From NCBI RefSeq assembly GCF_024055715.1, contig NZ_JAMXMV010000010.1, positions 124,001-188,000 on the forward strand: DNA of 64,000 bases. The letters run 5' to 3'. This document shows, piece after piece, positions 28,849 through 36,894 of this stretch; position 1 is the stretch's first letter; each line of letters opens with the position of its first letter. Origin of the DNA: Actinoallomurus soli (GTDB lineage: Bacteria > Actinomycetota > Actinomycetes > Streptosporangiales > Streptosporangiaceae). Position numbers and translations under genes: made by a program. The notes below the pieces were generated by a model that saw nothing but the letters and a program-made list of their open reading frames with translations, had not been told where the DNA came from and did no database searches.

Positions 28849-30147
28849 TCACCACACGCAGGGCAGGTCCGCGCGGATCACCGTCGGCCCGCCGAGAGGG
28901 CTGTTCACCGTCAGGATGCCGTCGATGCCGGCCGCGCGGTCCGCCAGCCCGGCCAGTCCGCCGCCCGGAGTGGCCTCGGCCCCGCCGACGCCGTTGTCGG
29001 AGATCTCGACGATGACCCAGGTCTGGTCCCGGGTGATGGTCACCGACGCCCGCGTCGCGCGGGCGTACTTGGCCACGTTGGTGAGCGCCTCGGAGACGAT
29101 GAAGTACGCGATGCTCTCCACGGCGGCGGGCGGCCTGGTCGGCAGGTCGATCTCCACCTCGACGGGCATCGGGGCGCGGGCCGCGACCGCGGAGATCGCC
29201 GCGTCCAGCCCCCGGTCGGTGAGGATCGCCGGGTAGATCCCCCGCGCGAGGTTGCGCAACTCGGCGATGGCCTCCTTGGCGCCCGCGTGGGCCTGCTGGA
29301 GGAGTTCCTGCGCGGCCACCGGGTCGGTGTCCAGCTTCGCCCGGGCGCGGCCGAGGTCCATCGCGACGGCCAGGAGCCGCTGCTGGGCGCCGTCGTGCAG
29401 GTCGCGTTCGATGCGCCGCCGCTCGGCCTCCGCGGCGTCCACCCCGCGCGCCCGGCTGGCCCGCAACTGAGCCGTACGGGCCCGGAGCGCCTGCGTCTCA
29501 CTCGGCCCCAGGAGGTAGGACGCGATCGCCCCGTGCGCGATGCCCACGATCCGCACGGCGTACATGGCCAGGACGAACACCCCGATCCCCACCGGCACCG
29601 CGGGCAGCGTGGTCACCGGGTCGTCGAACCAGATGTCGTGACCGGCGACCGTGACGTACAGGTAGCCGCCCCGGCTCTGCGTGATCCAGATCGGCATCGT
29701 GACCAGCGAGACGGTCGTCGCCCACAGCACCATGGACATGATGAACTCGGCCAGGCCGAGGGGGAAGGCGAGGAGCAGGTAGACGAGGTCCTTCCAGGTG
29801 GCGGGGTCCGCGGCCATCGTCCGCCACTTGCGCAGAAGGTTGTGCCCGGCCGGCAGCGCGCGGTACGGGCTGGGGATCCGAACGCCGAACGCCAGGTGCG
29901 CGAGGCGGCGTTCCAGCATCGCGGCGGCCCGCCAGAGGATCATCGCCAGCGCCAGGCCGAGGACGCCCACCCAGATCACGACCGTTCCGACCGAGACCGA
30001 GAGCAGCACGGCCAAGCCGACGAAGTAGGCCAGGCCGAGCGGCGCGTGGAGCAGCAGGAAGGCCGCGGACCGCCAGGTCAGCGGATCCTTGAGCAGACGC
30101 AGGGGGCCGCGTCCGGAGGAGGCCGACGTCTCGACGGTGCCGTTCAC
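28849..30147 (-). CDS. NarL-type sensor histidine kinase with membrane sensor domain (TCS 2)
   Basis: The 432-residue protein has two pairs of membrane helices in an N-terminal sensor domain (residues about 25-215), a HisKA_3 domain with phospho-acceptor His251 in IERDLHDGAQQRL, and a HATPase_c domain (SEALTNVAKYARATR, SDNGVGGA, GGGLAGLADR). The WRTMAADPATWKDLVYL segment matches the corresponding region of the TCS 1 kinase, so the two are paralogues. The GTG at 30147 has AGGAAGGA five bases upstream. Confidence 0.95.
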   Translation of the reverse strand: MNGTVETSASSGRGPLRLLKDPLTWRSAAFLLLHAPLGLAYFVGLAVLLSVSVGTVVIWVGVLGLALAMILWRAAAMLERRLAHLAFGVRIPSPYRALPAGHNLLRKWRTMAADPATWKDLVYLLLAFPLGLAEFIMSMVLWATTVSLVTMPIWITQSRGGYLYVTVAGHDIWFDDPVTTLPAVPVGIGVFVLAMYAVRIVGIAHGAIASYLLGPSETQALRARTAQLRASRARGVDAAEAERRRIERDLHDGAQQRLLAVAMDLGRARAKLDTDPVAAQELLQQAHAGAKEAIAELRNLARGIYPAILTDRGLDAAISAVAARAPMPVEVEIDLPTRPPAAVESIAYFIVSEALTNVAKYARATRASVTITRDQTWVIVEISDNGVGGAEATPGGGLAGLADRAAGIDGILTVNSPLGGPTVIRADLPCVW

Positions 30148-30332
30148 CGGGGTCCTTCCTGCCGTAGGAGCGTACGGGTCCAGCCTGCTGAACGGCGGCG
30201 TCTCCCACCATGGAGCATCCCAGCCTCCGGCAGGTAGGGCTAGCCCCACCTGATACGGCTGGAGCGTGTCGCGCCGCGTCTGCCGGTACGCCTCGGACGC
30301 GCCGCTCCACCTCAGTACGGGCCCTGGACATG

Positions 30333-30365
30333 ACGACGCCCCGGAGGGGTGCTCCGGGGCGTCGT
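30333..30365 (-). terminator. Strong hairpin terminator after rho
   Basis: Perfect 14-bp arms (ACGACGCCCCGGAG and complement) enclose a five-base loop, 25 bases after the rho stop codon. It lacks a T-run on either strand. It separates rho from the TCS 2 operon, which reads in the same direction. Confidence 0.75.
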
Positions 30366-30389
30366 GTCAGGCGGATTCCCGCCGCGCGG

Positions 30390-32321
30390 TCAGTCGTTGA
30401 GCGTGGTCTTCTGCACCTGCAGGAGGAACTCGGCGTTCGACTTGGTCTCCTTCATCTTCTCGATGAGGAGCTCCAGCGCCTGCTGGGTGTCGAGCGCGTG
30501 CAGCACGCGGCGCAGCTGCCAGACGATCCGCAGCTCCTCCGGAGCCAGCAGGATCTCTTCCTTACGGGTGCTGGAGGCGTCGACGTCGATCGCCGGGAAC
30601 ACCCGCTTGTCGGCGAGCTCGCGGCGGAGGCGGACCTCCATGTTGCCGGTGCCCTTGAACTCCTCGAAGATGACCTCGTCCATCCGCGAGCCGGTCTCGA
30701 TCAGCGCGGTGGCCAGGATCGTCAGCGAGCCGCCGTTCTCGATGTTGCGGGCGGCGCCGAAGAACCGCTTCGGCGGGTACAGCGCCGTGGAGTCCACACC
30801 ACCGGACAGGATCCGGCCGCTGGCCGGCGCGGCGAGGTTGTACGCGCGGCCGAGACGGGTGATCGAGTCGAGCAGCACGACGACGTCGTGGCCCAGCTCG
30901 ACGAGCCGCTTGGCGCGCTCGATCGCCAGCTCGGCGACCATCGTGTGGTCGTCGGCGGGCCGGTCGAAGGTCGAGTGGATGACCTCGCCCTTCACCGACC
31001 GCTGCATGTCGGTGACCTCTTCCGGCCGCTCGTCGACGAGGACGACCATGAGGTGGCACTCGGGGTTGTTCTTGGTGATCGCGTTGGCGATCGCCTGCAG
31101 CACCATCGTCTTACCGGCCTTGGGCGGCGAGACGATCAGACCTCGCTGGCCCTTGCCGATCGGGCTGACCAGGTCGATGATCCGCGTGGTGAGCTGGTTC
31201 GGCTCGGTCTCCAGGCGCAGCCGCTCCTGCGGGTACAGGGGGGTGAGCTTGGAGAAGTCGACGCGGCCGCGGGCCTGCTCCGGCTCCATGCCGTTGACGG
31301 TGTCGAGGCGGACCAGCGCGTTGAACTTCTCGCGGCGCTCGCCCTCACGGGGCTGGCGCACCGCGCCGGTGATCACGTCGCCCTTGCGCAGGCCGTTCTT
31401 GCGGACCTGGGCGAGCGAGACGTAGACGTCCTGCGGGCCCGGCAGGTAGCCGGTGGTCCGCACGAACGCGTAGTTGTCACGAATGTCGAGGATGCCGGAG
31501 ACCGGGATGAGGACGTCGTCCTCGCTGATCGTCGGCTCGGAGTCGCCGAAGCGCTCGCGCCCGCCACGGCCGCGGTTGCGCTCGCGGAACCGGCCGCGCC
31601 GGCGCCGGCCGCCACTGCCGTCCTCGTCGTCGGAGTCGCTCTGCTGGCGCTGGTTCGGACCGCGCTGGCCCTGACCGCGGTCGTCACCGCGCTGTCCGCG
31701 GTTGTCCTCACCACGCTGTCCGCGGTTGTCCTCACCGCGCTGGCCGCGGTTGTCCTCACCGCGCTGGCCCCGGTCGTCACGCTGGCCGCGGTTGTCCTCG
31801 CGCTGACCCTGCCCGTCCCGGTTGCGGTTGCCGCGCTCGCGCTGGCGCTGGCGCTGGCCGCCCTCCCGGCCGGCGCCGTCGCGCGCGCCGGCGTCGCCGG
31901 CGGCCTCGGCCTCGACCTTGATCTCCTGCTGCTCCTGCGCCGGCGCCTCTTCGCGCTTGGCGGGACGCTCGCGCTTCGGCGCGGCCGCGGCCGCGGACTC
32001 GGCCACGGCGGGCGCCGCGGCGGTCTCCTGCGGGGCGGGGGCCTCGGCGGCGCTCTTCGCGGAGGCCGCCTGCTCACCGCCTCCGGCGTTCTGCGCCTGC
32101 CGCTCTTGAATGGCGGCGATGAGCTGGCTCTTCCGCATTCCGCCCGTACCGCTGATCCCGAGGCTCGAGGCGAGAGCCTTGAGCTCGGGCAGCACCATCG
32201 CCGACAGGCCGGTGCCCGAGCGGCGGCGCCGCGGCGCAGCCGTCGTCGCCTTCTCGGCGGACGCGGCTTCAGGAGCCGTCGTGACTGCTGCGTCCGAGAG
32301 GAGTTCGGTGGATTCGCTCAC
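30390..32321 (-). CDS. rho: Transcription termination factor Rho with long Arg/Gly-rich insertion
   Basis: The 643-residue protein has the Rho N-terminal helical domain (LSAMVLPELKALASSLGI), an inserted low-complexity region of about 150 residues (85-235) with RGEDNRGQ repeats, the RNA-binding OB domain (DDVLIPVSGILDIRDNYAFV), and the RecA-like ATPase with Walker A SPPKAGKTMVLQ, Walker B DVVVLLDSITRL and Q-loop LSGGVDSTAL. It ends transcription by RNA-dependent translocation. The insertion is typical in kind for high-GC actinobacteria, where it adds RNA affinity and disorder. The GTG at 32321 has GGAAGGA upstream. A 336-base leader precedes it. Confidence 0.97.
   Translation of the reverse strand: MSESTELLSDAAVTTAPEAASAEKATTAAPRRRRSGTGLSAMVLPELKALASSLGISGTGGMRKSQLIAAIQERQAQNAGGGEQAASAKSAAEAPAPQETAAAPAVAESAAAAAPKRERPAKREEAPAQEQQEIKVEAEAAGDAGARDGAGREGGQRQRQRERGNRNRDGQGQREDNRGQRDDRGQRGEDNRGQRGEDNRGQRGEDNRGQRGDDRGQGQRGPNQRQQSDSDDEDGSGGRRRRGRFRERNRGRGGRERFGDSEPTISEDDVLIPVSGILDIRDNYAFVRTTGYLPGPQDVYVSLAQVRKNGLRKGDVITGAVRQPREGERREKFNALVRLDTVNGMEPEQARGRVDFSKLTPLYPQERLRLETEPNQLTTRIIDLVSPIGKGQRGLIVSPPKAGKTMVLQAIANAITKNNPECHLMVVLVDERPEEVTDMQRSVKGEVIHSTFDRPADDHTMVAELAIERAKRLVELGHDVVVLLDSITRLGRAYNLAAPASGRILSGGVDSTALYPPKRFFGAARNIENGGSLTILATALIETGSRMDEVIFEEFKGTGNMEVRLRRELADKRVFPAIDVDASSTRKEEILLAPEELRIVWQLRRVLHALDTQQALELLIEKMKETKSNAEFLLQVQKTTLND
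31688..31800 (-). repeat. 24-bp tandem repeats coding RGEDNRGQ in rho
   Basis: Roughly four to five copies of a 24-base unit containing CCGCGGTTGTCCTCAC follow each other. On the minus strand they code RGEDNRGQ and variants in the inserted region of Rho. Copy number is likely variable between strains. Confidence 0.8.
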
Positions 32322-32657
32322 TAAGGGTCCTTCCCAGGGAGCGGGTGTGGCCGCCGTCGGCCAGGCAACCCGGTCGTGCGAACCGGCGGGGGCGCCGGAT
32401 CAGTCGAGCTCTGCTGATCTCCATGTGATCGGCGAAGAGTTCTGGCCACATCCAGATGGTGGAGGCAGGTTCTCGCGAGAGATCCCCGATCCCGATACGT
32501 CCGTAGTTTTGGTAGAACGCTGAACAACGAGCGGTTTCGTTGCCGGGGAACCACATCCGCGTCACACGGCCGACGTAAGCCGGAATGGCTGACGAGCCCA
32601 TGCCCCCGTACGGGGCATCTGGTGCAGCACTTAGCCTAACATCACCTGGGCACACTG
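32322..32657 (-). other. 336-bp leader/intergenic region between thrB and rho
   Basis: No gene is supported here. On the minus strand TTGTTC near 32527-32522 followed about 16 bases later by a weak TACGGA could be the rho promoter, giving a leader of about 170 bases. The leader holds several GC stems, one around GGCGCCCCCGCCGG near the end. A long leader would fit autoregulation of rho, which is known in other bacteria; here it is inferred only from length. Confidence 0.4.
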
Positions 32658-33596
32658 CTATTCCCCGGAGACTCGCGTTTCCTGATTGATCGGCTGAACG
32701 CATGCGCCGTGGGGGTCAACGTTCAGCGGGTGTATGTGCCACGAAGTACCCACTTCCGAGGCGATCGAATCAACCTCACCCGCGGAGACCAGCGCGAGAA
32801 CCGTCGGCCCGGCCCCCGACACCACCGCCGGAACGCCTCGCGCACGCAGCCGGTCCACCAGCGCGACCGACTCCGGCATGGCCGGGGCGCGGTACGCCTG
32901 GTGCAGCCGGTCCTCGGTGGCGTCCAGCAGCAGCTCCGGACGGGCGGTGAGCGCGGCGATCAGCAGCGCGGCGCGGCCGGAGTTCGCCGCGGCGTCGGCG
33001 TGCGGAACGACGTCGGGCAGGAGGCCCCGGGCGCGCTCGGTGGCGAGCCGGTGCTCGGGCACGAACGCCACGGGCCGTACGCCCGGGACGACGTCCAGCC
33101 TGGTCGTGCGCGGTCCGGCGGTCGTCTCCCAGGCGATGGTCAGGCCGCCCGCCAGGCACGGCGCGACGTTGTCGGGGTGCCCCTCGATCCTCGTGGCCAG
33201 GGCGAGGACGTCCGCGTCGGTGAGGCCCGCGCCCTCCGGGTGAAGGGCACGGGCGGCGAGGATCCCGGCGACCGTTGCGGCCGAGGACGATCCGAGCCCG
33301 CGCGCGTGCGGGATCCGGTTGACGCAGCGGACCCGCAGCCCCGGCTCGGGCGCCGGCCCGATGGCCGCGTACGTCTCGCGGAACGTCTTGACGATCAGGT
33401 GCTGCTCGCCGCGCCTGGCGGTCTCCTCGCCCTCGCCCGTGACGTCGATCCACAGGCCCGAGTCGGCGAGCTCGACCTCCACGTCGTCGTACAGGGTGAG
33501 CGCCAGCCCCAGCGCGTCGAATCCGGGACCGAGGTTCGCGCTGGTCGCGGGGACCCGTACGTGGACTGCGGTGGGCATGGGACGCCGCTCGGTCAC
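32658..33596 (-). CDS. thrB: Homoserine kinase
   Basis: The 312-residue GHMP kinase has the N-terminal VPATSANLGPGFDALGLAL, the ATP-binding loop ARGLGSSSAATVAGILAA and the C-terminal GAGPTVLAL motif. It phosphorylates homoserine, giving O-phosphohomoserine for ThrC. The GTG at 33596 has AAGGAGGT upstream at good spacing. The start region is contained in a tandemly duplicated 68-bp unit, so that thrB's GTG overlaps the TGA of a 23-codon ORF, which in turn overlaps another copy and the thrC stop. Confidence 0.97.
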   Translation of the reverse strand: MTERRPMPTAVHVRVPATSANLGPGFDALGLALTLYDDVEVELADSGLWIDVTGEGEETARRGEQHLIVKTFRETYAAIGPAPEPGLRVRCVNRIPHARGLGSSSAATVAGILAARALHPEGAGLTDADVLALATRIEGHPDNVAPCLAGGLTIAWETTAGPRTTRLDVVPGVRPVAFVPEHRLATERARGLLPDVVPHADAAANSGRAALLIAALTARPELLLDATEDRLHQAYRAPAMPESVALVDRLRARGVPAVVSGAGPTVLALVSAGEVDSIASEVGTSWHIHPLNVDPHGACVQPINQETRVSGE

Positions 33597-33721
33597 GAGA
33601 CCTCCTTCGTCGGCCCCATGACCAAGGTGCTCTGCTTACCGGCTCCCTCGCTCCGCTCGGTCACGAGACCTCCTTCGTCGGCCCCATGACCAAGGTGCTC
33701 TGCTTACCGGCTCCCTCGCTC
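33586..33721 (-). repeat. Perfect tandem duplication of a 68-bp unit at thrC-thrB
   Basis: Bases 33586-33653 and 33654-33721 are identical, and a third partial copy runs on to about 33733. The unit contains the thrB ribosome-binding site AAGGAGG, the GTG start and the first codons MTER. Each copy ends in the same GTGA overlap. The identity means the duplication is recent or kept by selection. Confidence 0.95.
33593..33664 (-). CDS. 23-codon mini-ORF, copy 2, coupled to thrB
   Basis: The frame starts at GTG 33664 with AAGGAGG at the usual distance, codes a 23-residue peptide starting [12 protein letters not shown] and ends in a TGA overlapping the thrB GTG (GTGA). Its start overlaps the stop of the upstream identical mini-ORF. 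It has no recognisable domain. Whether the peptide matters or the frame only passes ribosomes to thrB cannot be told from sequence. Confidence 0.4.
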   Translation of the reverse strand: MTERSEGAGKQSTLVMGPTKEVS

Positions 33722-33732
33722 CGCTCGGTCAC
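33661..33732 (-). CDS. 23-codon mini-ORF, copy 1, coupled to thrC
   Basis: This frame is identical in sequence to copy 2. Its GTG at 33732 overlaps the thrC stop (GTGA at 33732-33729) and its TGA overlaps the GTG of copy 2. It has no separate ribosome-binding site other than the thrC 3' end, so re-initiation from thrC would be needed. Confidence 0.4.
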   Translation of the reverse strand: MTERSEGAGKQSTLVMGPTKEVS

Positions 33733-34769
33733 GCGAGTTCCAGTGCGGACGCGGCGGCGTACGCGTCGACGGGCACCGTGATCGGCGCCGGGGCGCCCGA
33801 GATGGCCCAGTCGGGGTCCTTGAGGCCGTTTCCGGTCACCGTGCACACGACCCGCTCGCCGGGGCGTACGAGCCCCTCGTCACTGGCCTGCAGCAGACCC
33901 GCGACGCTCGCCGCCGACGCCGGCTCGACGAACACGCCCTCCTCGCGGGCGAGCAGCCGGTAGGCGGCCAGGATCTGCCGGTCGGTGACGGCCTCGATGG
34001 CTCCGCCGGACTCGTCCCGTGCCTTGAGCGCCAAGTCCCAGGACGCGGGGTTGCCGATGCGGATCGCGGTCGCGATGGTCTGCGGCGACGTGACCGGCTC
34101 GCCCCGGACGATCGGCGCGGCGCCGGCCGCCTGGAAGCCCAGCATGCGCGGGCGCGCGTCGGACTCCTTGTAGCCCATCCAGTAGGCGGTGATGTTCCCG
34201 GCGTTGCCCACGGGCAGGCAGTGCACGTCCGGGGCGCCGCCGAGCGCGTCGATGATCTCGAACGCGGCGGTCTTCTGGCCGTGCAGCCGGTACTTGTTCA
34301 CCGAGTTGACGAGCGCCACCGGATAGTCGACCGCGAGCTTGCGGGCGAGCTCGAGGCAGTCGTCGAAGTTGCCGTCGATCTGGAGCAGCTTGGCGCCGTG
34401 GACCAGCGCCTGCGCCAGCTTGCCCATGGCGATCTTCCCGCGCGGCACCAGCACCGCGCACACCATCCCGGCGCGCACGGCGTACGCGGCCGCCGACGCG
34501 GACGTGTTGCCGGTCGAGGCGCAGATCACCGCCTTGGCGCCGTCCTCGGCGGCCTTGCTGATCGCCATCGTCATGCCGCGGTCCTTGAAGGACCCGGTCG
34601 GATTGGCGCCCTCGACCTTGAGGTAGACCTCGCAGCCGGTCAGCTGGGAGACGCGCGTCGCCGGGAGCAGGGGCGTGCCGCCCTCCAGAAGGGTGACGAC
34701 CGGCGTCCCGGCCGTCACGGGGAGCCGATCGCGGTACTCCTCGATGACGCCACGCCATGCCCTGCTCAC
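33729..34769 (-). CDS. thrC: Threonine synthase
   Basis: The 346-residue PLP enzyme has the cofactor lysine in [15 protein letters not shown], the SGNTS-type loop [15 protein letters not shown] and the PLP phosphate loop [14 protein letters not shown]. It converts O-phosphohomoserine to threonine. It is the short type, normal for actinobacteria. The GTG at 34769 has AGGAGGAA upstream. Its stop codon overlaps the start of the first 23-codon mini-ORF leading to thrB. The usual upstream neighbour hom is 3.4 kb away. Confidence 0.97.
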   Translation of the reverse strand: MSRAWRGVIEEYRDRLPVTAGTPVVTLLEGGTPLLPATRVSQLTGCEVYLKVEGANPTGSFKDRGMTMAISKAAEDGAKAVICASTGNTSASAAAYAVRAGMVCAVLVPRGKIAMGKLAQALVHGAKLLQIDGNFDDCLELARKLAVDYPVALVNSVNKYRLHGQKTAAFEIIDALGGAPDVHCLPVGNAGNITAYWMGYKESDARPRMLGFQAAGAAPIVRGEPVTSPQTIATAIRIGNPASWDLALKARDESGGAIEAVTDRQILAAYRLLAREEGVFVEPASAASVAGLLQASDEGLVRPGERVVCTVTGNGLKDPDWAISGAPAPITVPVDAYAAASALELA

Positions 34770-34866
34770 GATGTTCCTCCTGACCTGCGCTGTCGTTCAG
34801 CGAGTCTACGGGCACCGTGGGCACGCGTCTCACGCCGTTTCACATCGTGGACGGCGCGCCGCGGAT

Positions 34867-34872
34867 TAGGAT
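34867..34872 (+). promoter_or_regulatory. Candidate -10 hexamer TAGGAT for a leaderless transcript
   Basis: The hexamer ends eight bases before the GTG at 34881, with no Shine-Dalgarno sequence between. The matching -35 element is not clear. Confidence 0.4.
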
Positions 34873-34880
34873 CATCGACC

Positions 34881-35519
34881 GTGCACCCCCGAGCACGCGT
34901 CGCCGGATACGTCACGGCCACCGTCCTGGTCGCCGTTGGGGCCCTCTGGGCGACCGGGGGTCTCGGCCCGGCGGACACCCCGGTCCCGACGCCGCCCGGA
35001 CGCGAGGTCGACCAGCACCTCTTCCGTACCCGGCTCGTCGGCGCCCACGTGGCCACGGTCAAGAAGTTCGGACAGTCCACGCGGATGCTGGTGATCAACG
35101 CATGGGTGACCAACCCGACCCGCGAGACGCTCGGGACGTACGGTGTCGATGACGACGTGTTCGCGCACGGCATGTTCCTGCACTGGCGAACGCAGGACGG
35201 GCCCCGGCCGAAGCAGGTGGACGCCCAGGCCATCGCGGGCGACACCCTCTTCCGCTCACTGCAGCCGCGTCTGCCCACCTACGTCGCCGTGCAGTACGAA
35301 CTGGCGGCCGGTACCCGCGTGCCCGACCGCGTGACCGTCGCCCTGGCGGACTACGAGCACACCGAGTCGGGCGTCCTGGACCCGCGCGGCTACTGGGAGT
35401 GGAAGCCCCGCCGCTACGAGACCCGGTACGAGACGGATCCGCTGACGCACAGATCCGGACGGGTCACGCACATCATCCCGGTCCTGGTCGCCGACGTGAG
35501 ACTCCCGGTGAGGTCATGA
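34881..35519 (+). CDS. Exported or membrane-anchored protein of unknown function (1 of 3)
   Basis: The 212-residue product begins with a short basic start and one hydrophobic helix (VAGYVTATVLVAVGALWAT), then an extracellular domain of about 180 residues with KKFGQSTRMLVINAWVTNPT, a pattern recalling Ig-like or DUF4352-type beta domains. The GTG at 34881 is chosen because TAGGAT lies eight bases before it; the frame is open much further upstream, but that part is antisense to thrC. The gene overlaps the next by four bases (ATGA). Together with the next two genes it forms a coupled cluster inserted in the threonine locus. Confidence 0.75.
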   Translation: MHPRARVAGYVTATVLVAVGALWATGGLGPADTPVPTPPGREVDQHLFRTRLVGAHVATVKKFGQSTRMLVINAWVTNPTRETLGTYGVDDDVFAHGMFLHWRTQDGPRPKQVDAQAIAGDTLFRSLQPRLPTYVAVQYELAAGTRVPDRVTVALADYEHTESGVLDPRGYWEWKPRRYETRYETDPLTHRSGRVTHIIPVLVADVRLPVRS

Positions 35520-36154
35520 GACGGATCGCCTCGATCGCACTCGCCGTCGCCCTCGCCTGCGCCGCGGTGGCCCTGCAGTCCGCGCGCTGGAGCTACACCC
35601 GGGCGTACGGCCCGTTCGTGAAGAACGGGCGGATCGGCCGGACCGTCACCGAGCCGCGGTTCACGATCCGGGTCGACCGGGTCGACGGCGCACGGACGAT
35701 CTACGTCCCGCCGACCGACCACACCAAGGCGCAGCAGATCCCGGCGACCGGCGTCTTCGTCGTCGTCCTGGCCACCATCGAGGCCCGGCACTCCCTCGTG
35801 TACGCCGGGCAGGCACGGCTGCACACCCGGTACGGCGACTACGACCCGACGGACAAGCTCGGCGGCGGAGGCGGCCTGTCCATGCCCCTCGTCACGCCGC
35901 TGAGCTACGTCCGGTTCGAACCGGGCATGCCACGCCGGGGCGCCTACGTCTTCGACGTGCCGGCCGCGGCCGTGGCCGGAGCCCGGCTCTACGTGTCCGA
36001 CCACGACGCGCAGGAGGCGCCGTTCGGCTTCTACCGCGACGACCCGCGGCGCTTCGCCGCCGAGGTGCACGTCGACCTCGGCCTCGACCCCGCCGAAGCC
36101 GCCCGCCTGACGAGCAGACCGCCCTCCGGCTACGCGGTCCCGGAGCCGTCGTGA
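35516..36154 (+). CDS. Exported or membrane-anchored protein of unknown function (2 of 3)
   Basis: The 212-residue product has an N-terminal signal or anchor helix (MRRIASIALAVALACAAVAL) and a beta-rich extracellular domain with FTIRVDRVDGARTIYV and TGVFVVVLATIEARH. The fold class looks like that of the first gene, so the two may be distant paralogues. Its ATG overlaps the preceding stop (ATGA) and its own stop overlaps the next GTG (GTGA). No enzyme motif is visible. Confidence 0.75.
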   Translation: MRRIASIALAVALACAAVALQSARWSYTRAYGPFVKNGRIGRTVTEPRFTIRVDRVDGARTIYVPPTDHTKAQQIPATGVFVVVLATIEARHSLVYAGQARLHTRYGDYDPTDKLGGGGGLSMPLVTPLSYVRFEPGMPRRGAYVFDVPAAAVAGARLYVSDHDAQEAPFGFYRDDPRRFAAEVHVDLGLDPAEAARLTSRPPSGYAVPEPS

Positions 36155-36894
36155 GCCGCGCGGCAGCCCTGGTGAGACGGGCCGCGACCGCCGTGCGGAG
36201 CGGCGCGTCCGTCGTGCGGACCGGCGCATCCGTCGTACGGCGCGGCGCGGGTCCGAGCAGTCGTGGCGCGGCTCGGGCGCGGCGCGGCGCGAATCGGGTT
36301 CGGCGTGGGGCGGCTCGGACGCGGCGTGGGGCGGCTCGGACGCGGCGTGGCGCGGCTCGGATGCGGCGTGGCGCGGCCCGCGTACGGCGGCCGGCCCGGA
36401 TCGTCGGCCTGCTGGCGCTGCTGGGCGGGGCGATGTACCTGCCGTTCCGCCCGGAGTGGGCCTACTACCGCGAGGACGTGCCCGCCACGCACACGCGGAC
36501 GGTCGCGCCCGGACGGCCGGCCGTGTTCCAGCAGATCCGCTGGACGCTGCTGAGCTACGGCAGGGCCGAGTTGAAGCACGGCGACCTGCCGCCCGACCTC
36601 ATCGGGTGGCCGGTCCGGCCCGGCGAGACGCTCGTGGTGGCCACGCTGCGGGCCGAGCCGCTGACCGAGAATCCCCGCGATCTCACCATCGACTTCTCGC
36701 TGCGCGACCACGCCGGCCACCGCTGGAGCGCGTTCGAGTGGCACACGTCGATCATTCCCGGTGGCACGGACCCCGCGTACGTGATGGGGCTCGTCCCCGA
36801 CTGGGCGGTCGGCACGTTCGAGCTGGTCATGCGCCACCAGCATCAGGATCTGTCGCCGGCGCTGGGCGGTCCGCAACTGGTGTTCCGTCGCTGA
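36151..36894 (+). CDS. Membrane-anchored protein with Arg-rich heptad-repeat N-terminus (3 of 3)
   Basis: The 247-residue protein has about 85 N-terminal residues of low complexity with repeats of RRGAARx and RxGASVV, coded by 21-bp tandem repeats, then one transmembrane helix (IVGLLALLGGAMYLPF) and a beta-rich extracellular domain containing GETLVVATLRAEPL and DLTIDFSLRD. By the positive-inside rule the Arg-rich part is cytosolic. The extracellular domain resembles those of the two coupled upstream genes. The 3' end overlaps the 3' end of the convergent membrane-protein gene by 68 bases. Confidence 0.72.
   Translation: MSRAAALVRRAATAVRSGASVVRTGASVVRRGAGPSSRGAARARRGANRVRRGAARTRRGAARTRRGAARMRRGAARVRRPARIVGLLALLGGAMYLPFRPEWAYYREDVPATHTRTVAPGRPAVFQQIRWTLLSYGRAELKHGDLPPDLIGWPVRPGETLVVATLRAEPLTENPRDLTIDFSLRDHAGHRWSAFEWHTSIIPGGTDPAYVMGLVPDWAVGTFELVMRHQHQDLSPALGGPQLVFRR
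36259..36384 (+). repeat. 21-bp tandem repeats coding Arg-rich heptads
   Basis: About six 21-base units follow one another; units at 36301 and 36322 are identical and those at 36280, 36343 and 36364 differ by a few bases. They code RRGAART and variants. The period is in frame, so changes in copy number would keep the protein readable. Confidence 0.85.

Noticed and set aside
31688-31800. Possible CRISPR from regular repeats
   Set aside because: The repeats are contiguous 24-bp coding units in rho.
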